Shown: positions 9,179 through 18,158, numbered from the stretch's first letter. The stretch is DNA of 55,396 nt from Maritimibacter sp. (GCA_002701395.1 NZVC01000034.1:1-55396); one strand, 5' to 3'. The notes: generated from the sequence alone by a model not told the origin. Numbers and translations: made by a program.

Positions 9179-9532
9179 ATGAGTGGTCGGGTATCCTATT
9201 ATTCGGGACTGGCGGCGGAAGAGATTGTCGCGCGGGACTACGAACGCCGCGGGTATCTGCTGCGCGAACAGCGCTGGCGCGGTCCGGGCGGAGAGATCGA
9301 CCTGATCTTCGAAAAGGCGGGCGCGCTGGTGTTCGTCGAGGTGAAGAAGGCGCGCGACTTTGCGCTGGCGGCGGCGCGGATCACGCAGCGACAGGTTGAC
9401 CGCATCCTGACGTCGGCCAGTTGCTACCTTGGACGGATGCCCGCCGGGCAGAATACCCAGATGCAGGTCGATGCCGCGCTTGTGGACGGTCGCGGCAAGA
9501 TCCAGATCCTTGAAAACGCGCTGGCCTTCTAG
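9179..9532 (+). CDS. yraN: YraN family protein (UPF0102, endonuclease-like fold)
   Basis: The 117-residue protein belongs to UPF0102, whose members have a Holliday-junction-resolvase-like fold; the function is not established. The core signature is visible: GLAAEEIVARDYERRGY, then GGEIDLIFEKAGALVFVEVK, holding the Glu-Asp-Glu-x-Lys pattern of PD-(D/E)XK nucleases. ATG 9179 was chosen because family members start a few residues before the conserved YHAGxAAE-like segment. The open frame extends 24 codons further to a TTG overlapping the rsmI stop, but that extension is rich in Gly and Cys and looks non-coding. The gene sits between rsmI and gshB, a common arrangement. Confidence 0.9.
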   Translation: MSGRVSYYSGLAAEEIVARDYERRGYLLREQRWRGPGGEIDLIFEKAGALVFVEVKKARDFALAAARITQRQVDRILTSASCYLGRMPAGQNTQMQVDAALVDGRGKIQILENALAF

Positions 9533-9601
9533 CGCCTTGCCGTTCCGAGGTGCCTGCGCCATGTAAGGGGCTATCCAAATTGCTTGCGCGGAGCCCCCGA
9601 C

Positions 9602-10549
9602 ATGTCCCTCAAAATCGCCATCCAGATGGACCCGATCGGCCCGATCGACATCGACGCCGACAGCACCTTCCGTCTGGCCGAGGAAGCCCAGTCGCGGGGG
9701 CATTCGCTGTTCTACTACACCCCCGACCAACTGTCCTGGCGCGAGGGGAAGGTGATCGCGAATGGCTGGCCGCTGACCGTAAAGCGCGTGAAGGGCGACC
9801 ATTTCGAACTGGGTGAGCGGCAGACGGTCGACCTTGCCGAATTCGACGTCGTTTGGCTGCGGCAGGATCCGCCGTTCGACATGGGCTACATCACCACGAC
9901 CCACCTGCTGGAGCGGCTGATGCCCGAAACGCTGGTGGTCAACGATCCGTTCTGGGTCCGCAACTGCCCCGAGAAGCTGCTGGTGCTGCAGTTCCCCGAC
10001 CTGATCCCGCCGACCCTGATCGCCCGTGACCTTGGCGCGATCCGTGCCTTCAAGGAAGAGCACGGCGACATCATCCTGAAGCCGCTGTACGGCAACGGCG
10101 GCGCCGGTGTGTTCCGGCTGGACCCCAACGACCGCAACCTGTCGTCCCTGCACGAGCTGTTCACCGGCATGAGCCGCGAGCCGCTGATTGCGCAGAAATT
10201 CCTGCCAGACGTCTCGGCCGGCGACAAGCGGGTGATCCTTGTCGACGGCGCGCCGGTCGGCGCGATCAACCGCGTCCCCCAGCCCGGCGAAACGCGGTCG
10301 AACATGCATGTCGGCGGCCGTGCCGAGAAGGTCGAGCTGACCGCCCGCGACCGAGAGATCTGCGACGCCATCGGCCCGCGCCTGAAGGAGTACGGGCAGA
10401 TCTTCGTCGGAATCGACGTGATCGGCGACTATCTGACCGAGATCAACGTGACCTCGCCCACCGGCCTGCAGGAACTGGAACGCTTCGACGGCACCAATGC
10501 CGCAGGCCTGATCTGGGACGCGATCGAAGGGAAACGCGCCGGAAAATGA
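9602..10549 (+). CDS. gshB: Glutathione synthase
   Basis: GshB joins gamma-glutamylcysteine and glycine with ATP to make glutathione in the cytosol. The 315 residues match the family length. The N-terminus reads [20 protein letters not shown], the family's usual opening, which fixes the ATG at 9602 rather than an upstream ATG at 9584. ATP-grasp features follow: [16 protein letters not shown] near residues 158-173, [18 protein letters not shown] near 209-226 and the metal-binding [14 protein letters not shown] near the C-terminus. The stop overlaps the next start as ATGA, so the downstream hydrolase is probably translationally coupled. Confidence 0.97.
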   Translation: MSLKIAIQMDPIGPIDIDADSTFRLAEEAQSRGHSLFYYTPDQLSWREGKVIANGWPLTVKRVKGDHFELGERQTVDLAEFDVVWLRQDPPFDMGYITTTHLLERLMPETLVVNDPFWVRNCPEKLLVLQFPDLIPPTLIARDLGAIRAFKEEHGDIILKPLYGNGGAGVFRLDPNDRNLSSLHELFTGMSREPLIAQKFLPDVSAGDKRVILVDGAPVGAINRVPQPGETRSNMHVGGRAEKVELTARDREICDAIGPRLKEYGQIFVGIDVIGDYLTEINVTSPTGLQELERFDGTNAAGLIWDAIEGKRAGK

Positions 10550-11460
10550 GCTGGCAGCTCGCCGTTCTGCGGCGGTCCCTGAAGCGGACCGCCTATCCGG
10601 TCATGGGCCGGGTGCGGAACTGGGGGATTGCCCGCACGGCCTTCCGCCTGTCGGCAAAGCTTGCCTTCCGCAGCGTGCGCGGCACCCGGTACGTGCAGGC
10701 CGAAGGCGCATTGGCGCCGGGCCTGTTCGTACGTGGCCGGGCCGAGCCGAAGCCGGGCGTGATCCTGTACCTGCATGGCGGCGCCTACATCATCGGAAGC
10801 CCCGGCACCTATTGGGAACTGGCTGGCCGCATTGCGCGGCAAACGGGGCACCGGGTGTATCTGCCCGATTACCCGCTTGCCCCCGAAGATCCGGCGCCCG
10901 CCGCCTTTCATGCCGCCGTCCTTGCGTGGGAGGCTCTGTTGGGGGATGGGCTGCGCCCGGATCAGATCGTCATCGCCGGAGACAGCGCGGGCGGCGGGCT
11001 TGCGCTGGCGCTGCTGGCGCATGCGCTGGCCGAGGGGCAGCGGCCGGCGGGGGTTGTCGCCTTCTCGCCCTGGACCGACCTGACCCTGTCCGGCAACTCG
11101 CTAAAGACCAACGCCGACACCGACGTGCTGCTGCCCGCCGCCCGCGTGCACGAGATCCGCGACCTTGTGGTGGGGGCGCTGGCCCCCGACGATCCCCGCG
11201 TCTCGCCGCTGTTCGCCCGGTTCCCCAATTGTCCGCCCGCCTTCATCGCGTGGTCCGAGACCGAGATCCTGCGCGACGACGCGGTGCGCATGGCGCGCAA
11301 GCTGCGCGACGGCGGCGCCTTCGTCGAACAGGACGTGCAGGCCGACGCGCCCCATGTCTGGCAGCTGTTTCACGGCATGGTGCCCGAGGCGAACGCGTCC
11401 CTGCACAAGGCGGCGCGGTTCATCGTTGCGGCGCTGGCGCGTCGGGAAGCCGGAAGCTGA
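10546..11460 (+). CDS. Alpha/beta hydrolase (hormone-sensitive-lipase type)
   Basis: The 304-residue protein is a serine esterase-type hydrolase. It has the oxyanion-hole motif [10 protein letters not shown] near residue 77, the nucleophile elbow [10 protein letters not shown] with the catalytic Ser near 147, an acid candidate in [10 protein letters not shown] near 242 and a C-terminal His in [10 protein letters not shown]. The substrate is unknown; family members hydrolyse short acyl esters or lactones. The ATG overlaps the gshB stop by four bases, which suggests co-translation. The 3' end overlaps the convergent comM gene by 41 bases. Confidence 0.88.
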   Translation: MSWQLAVLRRSLKRTAYPVMGRVRNWGIARTAFRLSAKLAFRSVRGTRYVQAEGALAPGLFVRGRAEPKPGVILYLHGGAYIIGSPGTYWELAGRIARQTGHRVYLPDYPLAPEDPAPAAFHAAVLAWEALLGDGLRPDQIVIAGDSAGGGLALALLAHALAEGQRPAGVVAFSPWTDLTLSGNSLKTNADTDVLLPAARVHEIRDLVVGALAPDDPRVSPLFARFPNCPPAFIAWSETEILRDDAVRMARKLRDGGAFVEQDVQADAPHVWQLFHGMVPEANASLHKAARFIVAALARREAGS

Positions 11461-12940
11461 CCGCCTCGGCGACGTGGTGGCGTCCGACCGCGTCGCAGCC
11501 GTCGAGGTCGGCGATGGTCCGCGCCACCCGCAGCACCCGGTGATAGCCCCGCGCCGTCAGGCCGAACCGCTCCGCCACCTGTGACAGCAAGGCAGAGCCC
11601 GCGGAATCCGGTGTCGCGCTGGCCGCCAGCGCGGCGCCTTCGGCGTCGGCGTTGGATCGGATGCCGGGATGGTCGGCGTAGCGGGCCAGCTGCACCGCGC
11701 GCGCCTCGGCCACGCGCGCGGCGATCGTGGCCGAACAGTCGCCGTCCTCGGGCAGGTCAAGGTCGGTGTAGCAGACCGGCGGCACGTCAATGCGCAGATC
11801 GAACCGATCCATCAGCGGTCCCGAAATGCGGCCCATGTAATCCTCGCCGCAACCCGGCGCGCGGGCGCAGGCCCGGTTCGGGTCGCTGAGATAGCCGCAT
11901 TTGCAGGGGTTCGCCGCCGCCACCAGCATGAACCGGCAGGGATAGCGCACATGGGCGTTCGCGCGGGCGACGACGACCTCGCCGGTCTCGATGGGCTGGC
12001 GCAGCGTCTCCAGCACCTGCCGCGAGAACTCGGGGAATTCGTCCATGAACAGCACGCCGTTGTGCGCGAGAGAGATTTCACCGGGCTTCGCGCCGCGCCC
12101 GCCGCCGACGATGGCGGCCATCGAGGCGGTGTGGTGCGGTTCGCGGAACGGCCGTGTGCGGGAAATGCCGCCCTCGTCCAGCAGTCCGGCCAGCGAGTGC
12201 ACCATCGACGTTTCCAGCGCCTCGGTAGCGGACAGGGGCGGCAGGATGCCGGGCAGGCGGGCGGCGAGCATAGACTTGCCAGAGCCGGGGGTGCCGACCA
12301 TCAGGACGTGATGCCGACCGGCGGCGGCGATTTCCAGCGCGCGCTTGGCGCGTTCCTGGCCCTTGACCTCGCGCAGGTCGCGGCTGCGCGCGGGGTCGGT
12401 GATCTCCCCGGGCGTGGCGGGGTCCAGCACGCGCTGGCCGGTGAAATGGGCGATGGCCTGCGCCAGTGACCCCGGCGCGATCACCGCGCAGGCGCCGACC
12501 CACGCGGCCTCGGCGCCGCAGCCTTCGGGGCAGACAAGGCTGCGGTCCTCTTCGGCGGCGGCCATCGCGGCGGGCAGGGCGCCGGTGACCGGGACAAGGT
12601 TGCCGTCCAGCGACAGCTCTCCCAGCGCGACGCAGTGTTCGACCGCGTCCTTCGGCAGAATGTCCAGCGCCGCCAGCAGCGCCAAGGCGATGGGCAGGTC
12701 GAAGTGCGAGCCTTCCTTGGGCAGGTCGGCTGGCGACAGGTTCAGCGTGATGCGCTTTGACGGCAGGGCGATCGACATCGTCGCCAGCGCCGCGCGCACC
12801 CGTTCCTTCGCCTCGGACACAGCCTTGTCGGGCAGGCCGACAAGGCTGAAGCTGGGCACGCCGGGGGCCAGCGCGCATTGCACCTCGACCATGCGCGCGT
12901 CCAGCCCTTCGAACGCCACGGTATAGGCGCGCGCGACCAT
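11420..12940 (-). CDS. comM: YifB/ComM-type Mg-chelatase-like AAA+ ATPase
   Basis: The 506-residue protein has the ComM layout. An N-terminal Lon-protease-like domain (GLPDKAVSEAKERVRAAL, then SPADLPKEGSHFDLPIALA) is followed by an AAA+ core with Walker A GTPGSGKS near residue 217 and Walker B GVLFMDEF near 297, and then by a C-terminal Mg-chelatase-like domain. It includes the family's Cys-rich insertion NPCKCGYLSDPNRAC. ComM is a hexameric helicase that promotes branch migration during natural transformation, but homologues are widespread in bacteria without known competence. No other competence genes are visible here. It converges on the hydrolase gene. Confidence 0.93.
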   Translation of the reverse strand: MVARAYTVAFEGLDARMVEVQCALAPGVPSFSLVGLPDKAVSEAKERVRAALATMSIALPSKRITLNLSPADLPKEGSHFDLPIALALLAALDILPKDAVEHCVALGELSLDGNLVPVTGALPAAMAAAEEDRSLVCPEGCGAEAAWVGACAVIAPGSLAQAIAHFTGQRVLDPATPGEITDPARSRDLREVKGQERAKRALEIAAAGRHHVLMVGTPGSGKSMLAARLPGILPPLSATEALETSMVHSLAGLLDEGGISRTRPFREPHHTASMAAIVGGGRGAKPGEISLAHNGVLFMDEFPEFSRQVLETLRQPIETGEVVVARANAHVRYPCRFMLVAAANPCKCGYLSDPNRACARAPGCGEDYMGRISGPLMDRFDLRIDVPPVCYTDLDLPEDGDCSATIAARVAEARAVQLARYADHPGIRSNADAEGAALAASATPDSAGSALLSQVAERFGLTARGYHRVLRVARTIADLDGCDAVGRHHVAEAVSFRLPDAPAPQR

Positions 12941-13006
12941 TCCCTTGCCCCCGTCAGTTCGGTTTCCGAGTGGTTAACGGGTACGGCAGGGATGGTTTAG
13001 GAAGCG

Positions 13007-13885
13007 TTAACTGGTGCTGTCTAGAAGCGCGGTGAACTTCGGCCACGCCGCCGGGTCGTTGACGGTCTTGTCGCGGCAGAAGGCATTGCAGAAGCCAAAG
13101 ACCTTACCGCCGGTTTCAAGGAAGTGGGTGACCGGATCGCCGGAATAGGGGCAGGTTTCGTTCACCGACGGTCCGCTGTCGACCGCGCGGGCGGGGATCG
13201 GCGCGGGGCCGGGCCATGCCGAGGTGGGAAGGTCCAGCGCATAGGGCACGGGATCGTACGATTTCGTCAGCCCCATCGCGCGCCAGCGGCGGAAGTCGGG
13301 CTGTGCAAGATGCGCATCGACATAGGCTTGCGCCTCGGGGCCGACGGCAAGCCCATAGCCTGCGATCCGGGCGGCCACGGGCGCATAGAACACGTCGGCC
13401 AGCGAATAGTCCCCGAACAGCCACGGCGTGTCCGAGCCGGACGCGGCCCGCGCCGTGGCCCACAGCTGTTGCACACGGTCGATGTCGGCAAGCACCGCGT
13501 CCGAGGGGGCGAAGCCGTCCCAGCGGTACAGCAGTTGCATCGCGCAGTCGCCGCGCAACGCGCCGAAGCCCGAATGCATCTCGGCCACCAGCCAGCGGGC
13601 CAGCGCCCGCAATGCGGGGTCGGCGGGCCACAGGCCGGCGTCAGGGTGCCGTTCGTGCAGCGTCTCGGCCATCGCCAGGGTGTCGGCGACCACGGTGCCT
13701 TCGGGCGTCCGCATCACGGGCACAAGCCGCGCGGGTGCCAGCGCCGAGAGATCCTCGCGCATAGTGCCATCGTACAGTCCGACCATGTGGGTCCGGACGG
13801 GGAGGCCGAAGCGGGCGAACATAAGCCAGCCGCGGAGCGACCACGAAGAAAAGCTTCGGTCGCCGATGTAAAGATCATAGGTCAT
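13007..13885 (-). CDS. Glutathione S-transferase with C-terminal cysteine-rich tail
   Basis: The 292-residue protein starts with a thioredoxin-like GST N-domain (YIGDRSFSSWSLRGWLMFAR), where the Ser run is the likely glutathione-contacting site. The all-helical GST C-domain follows to about residue 210 (WLFGDYSLADVFYAPVA). Beyond this a tail of about 50 residues carries CPYSGDPVTHF and then VFGFCNAFCRDKTV, giving three Cys in a C-x(n)-C-x3-C pattern that resembles a small YHS/TRASH-like metal site. Ordinary GSTs are 200-230 residues, so this is an appended module. The role is unknown; metal binding or thiol sensing are inferences. It is transcribed leftward, 66 bases downstream of comM's start. 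Confidence 0.85.
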   Translation of the reverse strand: MTYDLYIGDRSFSSWSLRGWLMFARFGLPVRTHMVGLYDGTMREDLSALAPARLVPVMRTPEGTVVADTLAMAETLHERHPDAGLWPADPALRALARWLVAEMHSGFGALRGDCAMQLLYRWDGFAPSDAVLADIDRVQQLWATARAASGSDTPWLFGDYSLADVFYAPVAARIAGYGLAVGPEAQAYVDAHLAQPDFRRWRAMGLTKSYDPVPYALDLPTSAWPGPAPIPARAVDSGPSVNETCPYSGDPVTHFLETGGKVFGFCNAFCRDKTVNDPAAWPKFTALLDSTS

Positions 13886-13945
13886 AGGGCGCAGGTTAAG
13901 CGGATTGCCGCGCCGCAGAGAAACGCATTTTGAAGATGTTTTGCT

Positions 13946-14518
13946 TCACGGTTCGTGATTGATTTCGGACGCTCTCCACCCGCCGTCCAGTGTCAGGCGG
14001 GTGACCGACAGTGGCGCGATGCGGATCGCCAGCGTCTCGTAGGCGGACAGCCGCAACGCGCGCTGCACCTGCGTCAGGATCACGCCCATGTGGGCCACCA
14101 CGATCACGTCGCCGCCGCGATGCGTGCGGGCAAGGCGGTCTGCCGCGTCGGACACGCGCGCCGACAGGGCGTTCCAGCTTTCGCCGCCGGGGGCGGGAAC
14201 CGTGCCGGGGCTTTCGTGGAAGGCGCGCAGGGCGGCGGCCTGCTCGGGCGGCATCATGTCGGCCCGCTGCCCTTCCCAATCGCCGAAGTGCATTTCGCGC
14301 AGGGCGGGGTCGGCGTCCAGCCGGGGCCGGTCGCCGCGCAGGGCGTCGGCGGTGTCACGGGCGCGGCTTAAGTCGGACGAGACGACGGGCGCATCGGGCA
14401 GGTACGCCGACAGCCGCGCGATGCGGGCGGTGTCCGACAGGTCGGCGGGCAGGTCCGTCCAGCCGATCATGCCTTTCGCATGGGTCGGCCCGTGGCGGAT
14501 CCACCAAAGCCGGGTCAC
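13946..14518 (-). CDS. cobC: Histidine phosphatase family protein, probable alpha-ribazole phosphatase
   Basis: The 190-residue protein belongs to the phosphoglycerate-mutase-like histidine phosphatases. The catalytic RHG motif is in LWWIRHGPTHAKG at the N-terminus, and the second conserved region HFGDWEGQ lies near residue 88. Its ATG overlaps the stop of cobU by four bases, which supports a role in cobalamin assembly: CobC removes phosphate from alpha-ribazole 5'-phosphate in the lower-ligand branch. Without that context it would only be called a generic histidine phosphatase. Confidence 0.83.
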   Translation of the reverse strand: MTRLWWIRHGPTHAKGMIGWTDLPADLSDTARIARLSAYLPDAPVVSSDLSRARDTADALRGDRPRLDADPALREMHFGDWEGQRADMMPPEQAAALRAFHESPGTVPAPGGESWNALSARVSDAADRLARTHRGGDVIVVAHMGVILTQVQRALRLSAYETLAIRIAPLSVTRLTLDGGWRASEINHEP

Positions 14519-15051
14519 GCCATGTATCCCGGCAGCGTGCCTTTCAGCACCAAAGGAAGCCCGGCAGCCACCAGCACCACAAGATCCGCGTCGGTCGCAA
14601 GCCTTTGATTTAGAATGCCCTGCGCGTCCGCGAACCGGCGGGCCAAAGCATTTTCAGGGACGATTCCGCTGCCGACTTCGTTCGAAACCGTGACAAGCGT
14701 CCCGTCGAAGCTAGATAGCCCGGTCAGAAGGCGGTCCGTTTCGGCCCCAAGGTCGCTTTCGTCGAGGAGGTGATTGGTCAGCCAAAGACTGGCGCAATCG
14801 AACAGGACACATGCGCCGGACGGGAGGGATCCGAGCGTTTCGACAATTTTTTTCGGCTCTTCCACGGTCCGCCAACCGGCCCCCCGGCGGTCCTTGTGGG
14901 TCTTTATTCTGTCTTTCATTTCAAGGTCATAGGCCTGCGCACTGGCAATGTACGTCCAAGGCGCCGGGCAGCCTGTGACAAGCCGTTCGGCAAAAAATGA
15001 TTTCCCGGATCGGGAACCACCTAGGACGAGTGCGCGTTGGAAGGACATCAA
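14515..15051 (-). CDS. cobU: Adenosylcobinamide kinase / adenosylcobinamide-phosphate guanylyltransferase
   Basis: CobU (CobP) phosphorylates adenosylcobinamide and then adds GMP to activate it for joining to the lower ligand of vitamin B12. The 178 residues match the family. The P-loop GGSRSGKS lies at residues 11-18. The guanylyl-acceptor His is in KTHKDRRGAGWRTVE near 51, and VSNEVGSGIVPENALARRF near 122 is the typical C-terminal signature. Translation may start at either of two adjacent ATGs. The gene is somewhat poorer in GC than its neighbours. It is coupled to cobC and divergent from rpoH2; other cobalamin genes are not in view. Confidence 0.95.
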   Translation of the reverse strand: MMSFQRALVLGGSRSGKSFFAERLVTGCPAPWTYIASAQAYDLEMKDRIKTHKDRRGAGWRTVEEPKKIVETLGSLPSGACVLFDCASLWLTNHLLDESDLGAETDRLLTGLSSFDGTLVTVSNEVGSGIVPENALARRFADAQGILNQRLATDADLVVLVAAGLPLVLKGTLPGYMA

Positions 15052-15062
15052 AATGCGCCGAT

Positions 15063-15090
15063 TGATCTGGGACCGGGGCCGATCCGTAAC
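15063..15090 (+). promoter_or_regulatory. Sigma-E (ECF11/RpoE)-like promoter of rpoH2
   Basis: TGATCT at 15063-15068 and TAAC at 15087-15090 are separated by exactly 18 bases. This matches the TGATCC-N18-TAA pattern I recall for Rhodobacter sphaeroides RpoE (singlet-oxygen response) promoters. It lies about 65 bases upstream of the rpoH2 ATG. RpoHII is a direct RpoE target in R. sphaeroides, so both motif and context fit; the start site itself is predicted. Confidence 0.7.
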
Positions 15091-15153
15091 AGCATCATCG
15101 GTAAATTATAAGTACTCCGCGTCCGCGGACTGGCTTGGGGGCCGAAGACAGAC

Positions 15154-16032
15154 ATGCCATTTGATGGATTCAACGACCAAACCCTTCCGCGCCGTGCCAT
15201 GCAGGCTGAACTTCTGGATGCGGAAACCGAGCTGAGGCTGGCCTACGCCTGGCGCGACGATCGCGACGAAGCGGCCCTTCACCGACTGATCAACGCTTAC
15301 ATGCGCCTCGCCATTTCTATGGCGGCGAAGTTCAAGCGGTATGGCGCCCCGATGGGCGACCTGATCCAGGAAGCCGGGCTTGGCCTGATGAAAGCGGCGG
15401 ACAAGTTCGACCCCGATCGCGGCGTCCGCTTCTCGACCTACGCAGTTTGGTGGATCAAGGCCTCGATCCAAGACTACGTGATGCGGAACTGGTCGATGGT
15501 GCGGACGGGTTCGACCTCTTCCCAGAAATCGCTGTTCTTCAACATGCGCCGCGTTCAGGCCCGGCTGGAACGTGAAGCCGCCGCAGAAGGTCGCACGCTG
15601 GAACGCCACGTGATGCGCGAGCTGATCGCGACCGAGGTGGGCGTGCCGCTGCACGACGTCGAACTGATGGAAGGCCGTCTGTCCGGCTCGGATTTCTCGC
15701 TGAACGCGACCCAGTCGGTCGAGGACGAAGGCCGCGAGTGGATCGACACGCTGGAAGACGACAGCGCGCAAGCCTCGGAGACGGTTCAGAAGCACAAGGA
15801 CAACGACGTCCTGCGCACGTGGCTGGTGACGGCGCTGAGCGGGCTGAACGACCGCGAGCGGTTCATCGTCAAGGAACGCAAGCTGCGCGACGACCCGCGC
15901 ACGCTGGAAAGCCTTGGCAACGAACTGGGCCTGTCGAAAGAGCGGGTGCGCCAGCTTGAGGCTGCGGCCTTCGGCAAGATGCGCAAAAGCCTTGAGTCCC
16001 AGTCGCGCGAAGTGCACCACTTCTTCGCATGA
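15154..16032 (+). CDS. rpoH2: RNA polymerase sigma-32 factor, RpoHII type
   Basis: The 292-residue protein is an alternative sigma factor of the heat-shock family. Region 2 is clear: AYMRLAISMAAKFKRYG, DLIQEAGLGLMKAADKFD and GVRFSTYAVWWIKASIQDYV (about residues 49-112). The C-terminal region 4 helix-turn-helix reads TLESLGNELGLSKERVRQLE. The QKSLFFNMRR segment near residue 128 is the RpoH box region that contacts core polymerase. The divergent middle and the context favour the RpoHII paralogue, which in Rhodobacter drives singlet-oxygen and oxidative-stress genes, over the classical RpoHI. A sigma-E-like promoter precedes it. It overlaps the following ChaN-like gene by four bases. Confidence 0.93.
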   Translation: MPFDGFNDQTLPRRAMQAELLDAETELRLAYAWRDDRDEAALHRLINAYMRLAISMAAKFKRYGAPMGDLIQEAGLGLMKAADKFDPDRGVRFSTYAVWWIKASIQDYVMRNWSMVRTGSTSSQKSLFFNMRRVQARLEREAAAEGRTLERHVMRELIATEVGVPLHDVELMEGRLSGSDFSLNATQSVEDEGREWIDTLEDDSAQASETVQKHKDNDVLRTWLVTALSGLNDRERFIVKERKLRDDPRTLESLGNELGLSKERVRQLEAAAFGKMRKSLESQSREVHHFFA

Positions 16033-16850
16033 CACCTACCGAATTTCTTGCTGCGGCCGCCGTTTTCTCGGCGGCCGTTTCGTTTGCGGGCACCGCTTCG
16101 GCAGCAGAGGTCGGCGCCGCGGATCTAAACGATCTGCCCGAGGCAGAGATCTACGTGCTGGGCGAGATCCACGACAATCCGGCGCACCATCTGACTCAGG
16201 CGACGGTGGTCGGCGCCGGTGTCGCCGCCGTGGTGTTCGAGATGCTGACGCCGCAGCAGGCGGAGGGCTGGCAGCCCGGTCTTGCGGGTGACGCCGCCGC
16301 GCTGGGCACGGCGCTGCAGTGGTCCGATGGCTGGCCGGACTTCGCGATCTATTACCCTATCTTCGAGGCGATCGGGGACGCCGCCGTTTACGGCGCGGCC
16401 CTTCCGCGCGAGGATGTGCGGCAGGCGATCTCGGTCGGCGCGGCGACTGTCTTCGGCGATGGCGCCGGGCGGTTCGGGCTGGACCTGCCGTTGCCCGCCG
16501 AAGAGACCGCGCTGCGCGAAGCCGACCTGAACGACGCCCACTGCGGCGCACTGCCGGTCGAGATGCTGCCCGGAATGCTCGAGGCGCAGCGCCTGCGCGA
16601 TGCGGCCTTCGCGCGCGCCGCGTTGTTGGCGTTGGAAGAGACCGGCGGCCCGGTTGCGGTGATCACCGGCAACGGCCATGCCCGCCGCGACTGGGGCGTG
16701 CCGCGTGCGCTGGCGACCGCCGCGCCCGATGTGTCGGTCCTGTCGCTGGGCCAGTTCGAGACGACCGCGCCCGACGCGCCGCCTTTCGACGTCTGGGTTG
16801 TGACCGACCCGGCAGAGCGCGACGACCCCTGCGCCGCCTTCGCCGGGTGA
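16029..16850 (+). CDS. ChaN family heme-binding-like protein
   Basis: The 273-residue protein begins with a hydrophobic signal peptide ending near SAA-EVG; I see no lipobox Cys, unlike the lipoprotein ChaN of enterobacteria. The core signature VLGEIHDNPAHHLTQ near residues 39-53 and VITGNGHARRDWGVP near 212-226 define the ChaN/DUF399 fold, in which conserved His residues can bind heme at a dimer interface in characterised homologues. A periplasmic role with heme or iron is thus plausible. Its ATG overlaps the rpoH2 stop, so it should be translated with that sigma factor and share its stress promoter. Confidence 0.85.
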   Translation: MTPTEFLAAAAVFSAAVSFAGTASAAEVGAADLNDLPEAEIYVLGEIHDNPAHHLTQATVVGAGVAAVVFEMLTPQQAEGWQPGLAGDAAALGTALQWSDGWPDFAIYYPIFEAIGDAAVYGAALPREDVRQAISVGAATVFGDGAGRFGLDLPLPAEETALREADLNDAHCGALPVEMLPGMLEAQRLRDAAFARAALLALEETGGPVAVITGNGHARRDWGVPRALATAAPDVSVLSLGQFETTAPDAPPFDVWVVTDPAERDDPCAAFAG

Positions 16851-16952
16851 CAGGCGCCGCCCGACCGGCGCGGGGCGGGCATGCTTGAGTTCGCCCCAGC
16901 CTCGGCGTAGACCTGTCAGCAGGCAATTTCTGACCGGAAAGCCGAGGGATAC

Positions 16953-18152
16953 ATGCTCGCGGGCAAGCGGATTCTCCTGATCGTCGGCGGCGGTATCGCG
17001 GCCTTCAAGTCGCTGGACCTGATCCGGCGTCTGCGCGAACGCGGCGCGACCGTCGTTCCCGTGCTGACCAAGGCCGCAGAGGAATTCGTGACGCCGCTGT
17101 CGGCGTCCGCACTGGCGGCGCAGAAGGTCTACCGCGACCTGTTCGACCTGACGGACGAAGCCGAGATGGGTCATATCGAGCTGTCGCGCGACGCCGACCT
17201 TCTGGTCGTGGCGCCCGCCACCGCCGATCTGATGGCGAAGATGGCGAACGGGCACGCGAACGACCTTGCCTCGACCTTGCTTTTGGCCACCGACAAGCGG
17301 GTGCTGATCGCGCCCGCGATGAACGTGCGCATGTGGGATCATCCCGCCACCCAGCGCAACCTGACGACACTGACGTCCGACGGCGTTCTGGTCTGTGGCC
17401 CGAACGAGGGCGACATGGCCTGCGGCGAACATGGGCCGGGCCGCATGTCGGAACCGCTGGAGATCGTCGCCGCAGTCGAGGCTGCGTTGGCCGACGGGCC
17501 GCTGAAGGGGCGGCATATCGTCGTGACCTCGGGGCCGACGCACGAACCAATCGACCCGGTGCGTTACATCGCGAACCGTTCGTCGGGGGCGCAGGGCACT
17601 GCTCTGGCGCGGGCGCTGGCGGCGCTGGGGGCCGATGTGACCTTTGTCACCGGCCCCGCGACCGTGCCGCCGCCCGACGGCGTGAAGGTGGTGAAGGTGC
17701 AGACCGCACGCGAGATGCTGGCGGCGGTTCAGACCGCGCTGCCCGCCGACGCCGCCGTTTTCGCCGCCGCCGTCGCGGATTGGCGCATGGCCGAGGATCA
17801 CGGCCAGAAGATCAAGAAGGACGGCAGCGGCGCACCGCCCGTGCTGTCCTTTGCCGAGAACCCGGACATCCTTGCCACGGTGTCGCAGATGAAGGCCGAA
17901 CGACCGAAGCTGGTGGTCGGCTTCGCCGCCGAAACGGAAAAGGTCGAGGCGCACGCCACCGCCAAGCGGCAGCGCAAGGGATGCGACTGGATCGTGGCGA
18001 ACGACGTGTCGCCCGAGACGGGGATCATGGGCGGCGACGAGAACGCCGTCGTTCTGATCACCGACGCGGGCGCCGACCGCTGGCCGCGGATGCGCAAGTC
18101 GCTGGTCGCGAACCGTCTGGCCGAGCTGATCGCGGAGGCGTTGGCGCAGTGA
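16953..18152 (+). CDS. coaBC: Bifunctional phosphopantothenoylcysteine decarboxylase / phosphopantothenate-cysteine ligase
   Basis: CoaBC performs two steps of coenzyme A synthesis: CoaB joins cysteine to 4'-phosphopantothenate, and CoaC decarboxylates the product with FMN. The 399-residue protein has the usual fused layout. In the CoaC half, the catalytic His is in EMGHIELSRDAD (near residue 73), PAMNVRMW is the substrate-binding clamp and GDMACGEHGPGRM holds the catalytic Cys. The CoaB half starts near GRHIVVTSGPTHEPIDPVRY and includes NRSSGAQGTALARAL. It is followed by dut, a pairing conserved in many bacteria, across a 66-base gap that contains a partial dispersed repeat. Confidence 0.97.
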   Translation: MLAGKRILLIVGGGIAAFKSLDLIRRLRERGATVVPVLTKAAEEFVTPLSASALAAQKVYRDLFDLTDEAEMGHIELSRDADLLVVAPATADLMAKMANGHANDLASTLLLATDKRVLIAPAMNVRMWDHPATQRNLTTLTSDGVLVCGPNEGDMACGEHGPGRMSEPLEIVAAVEAALADGPLKGRHIVVTSGPTHEPIDPVRYIANRSSGAQGTALARALAALGADVTFVTGPATVPPPDGVKVVKVQTAREMLAAVQTALPADAAVFAAAVADWRMAEDHGQKIKKDGSGAPPVLSFAENPDILATVSQMKAERPKLVVGFAAETEKVEAHATAKRQRKGCDWIVANDVSPETGIMGGDENAVVLITDAGADRWPRMRKSLVANRLAELIAEALAQ

Positions 18153-18158
18153 ACTTTC

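Noticed and set aside
8756..10309. 517-codon open frame on the minus strand over rsmI, yraN and gshB
   Set aside because: It runs across three well-supported genes on the other strand and shows no domain of its own.
14515..15051. Lower-GC cobU considered as a horizontally acquired gene
   Set aside because: The difference is modest, the gene is coupled to cobC and has a standard alphaproteobacterial sequence, and no mobile-element traces flank it.
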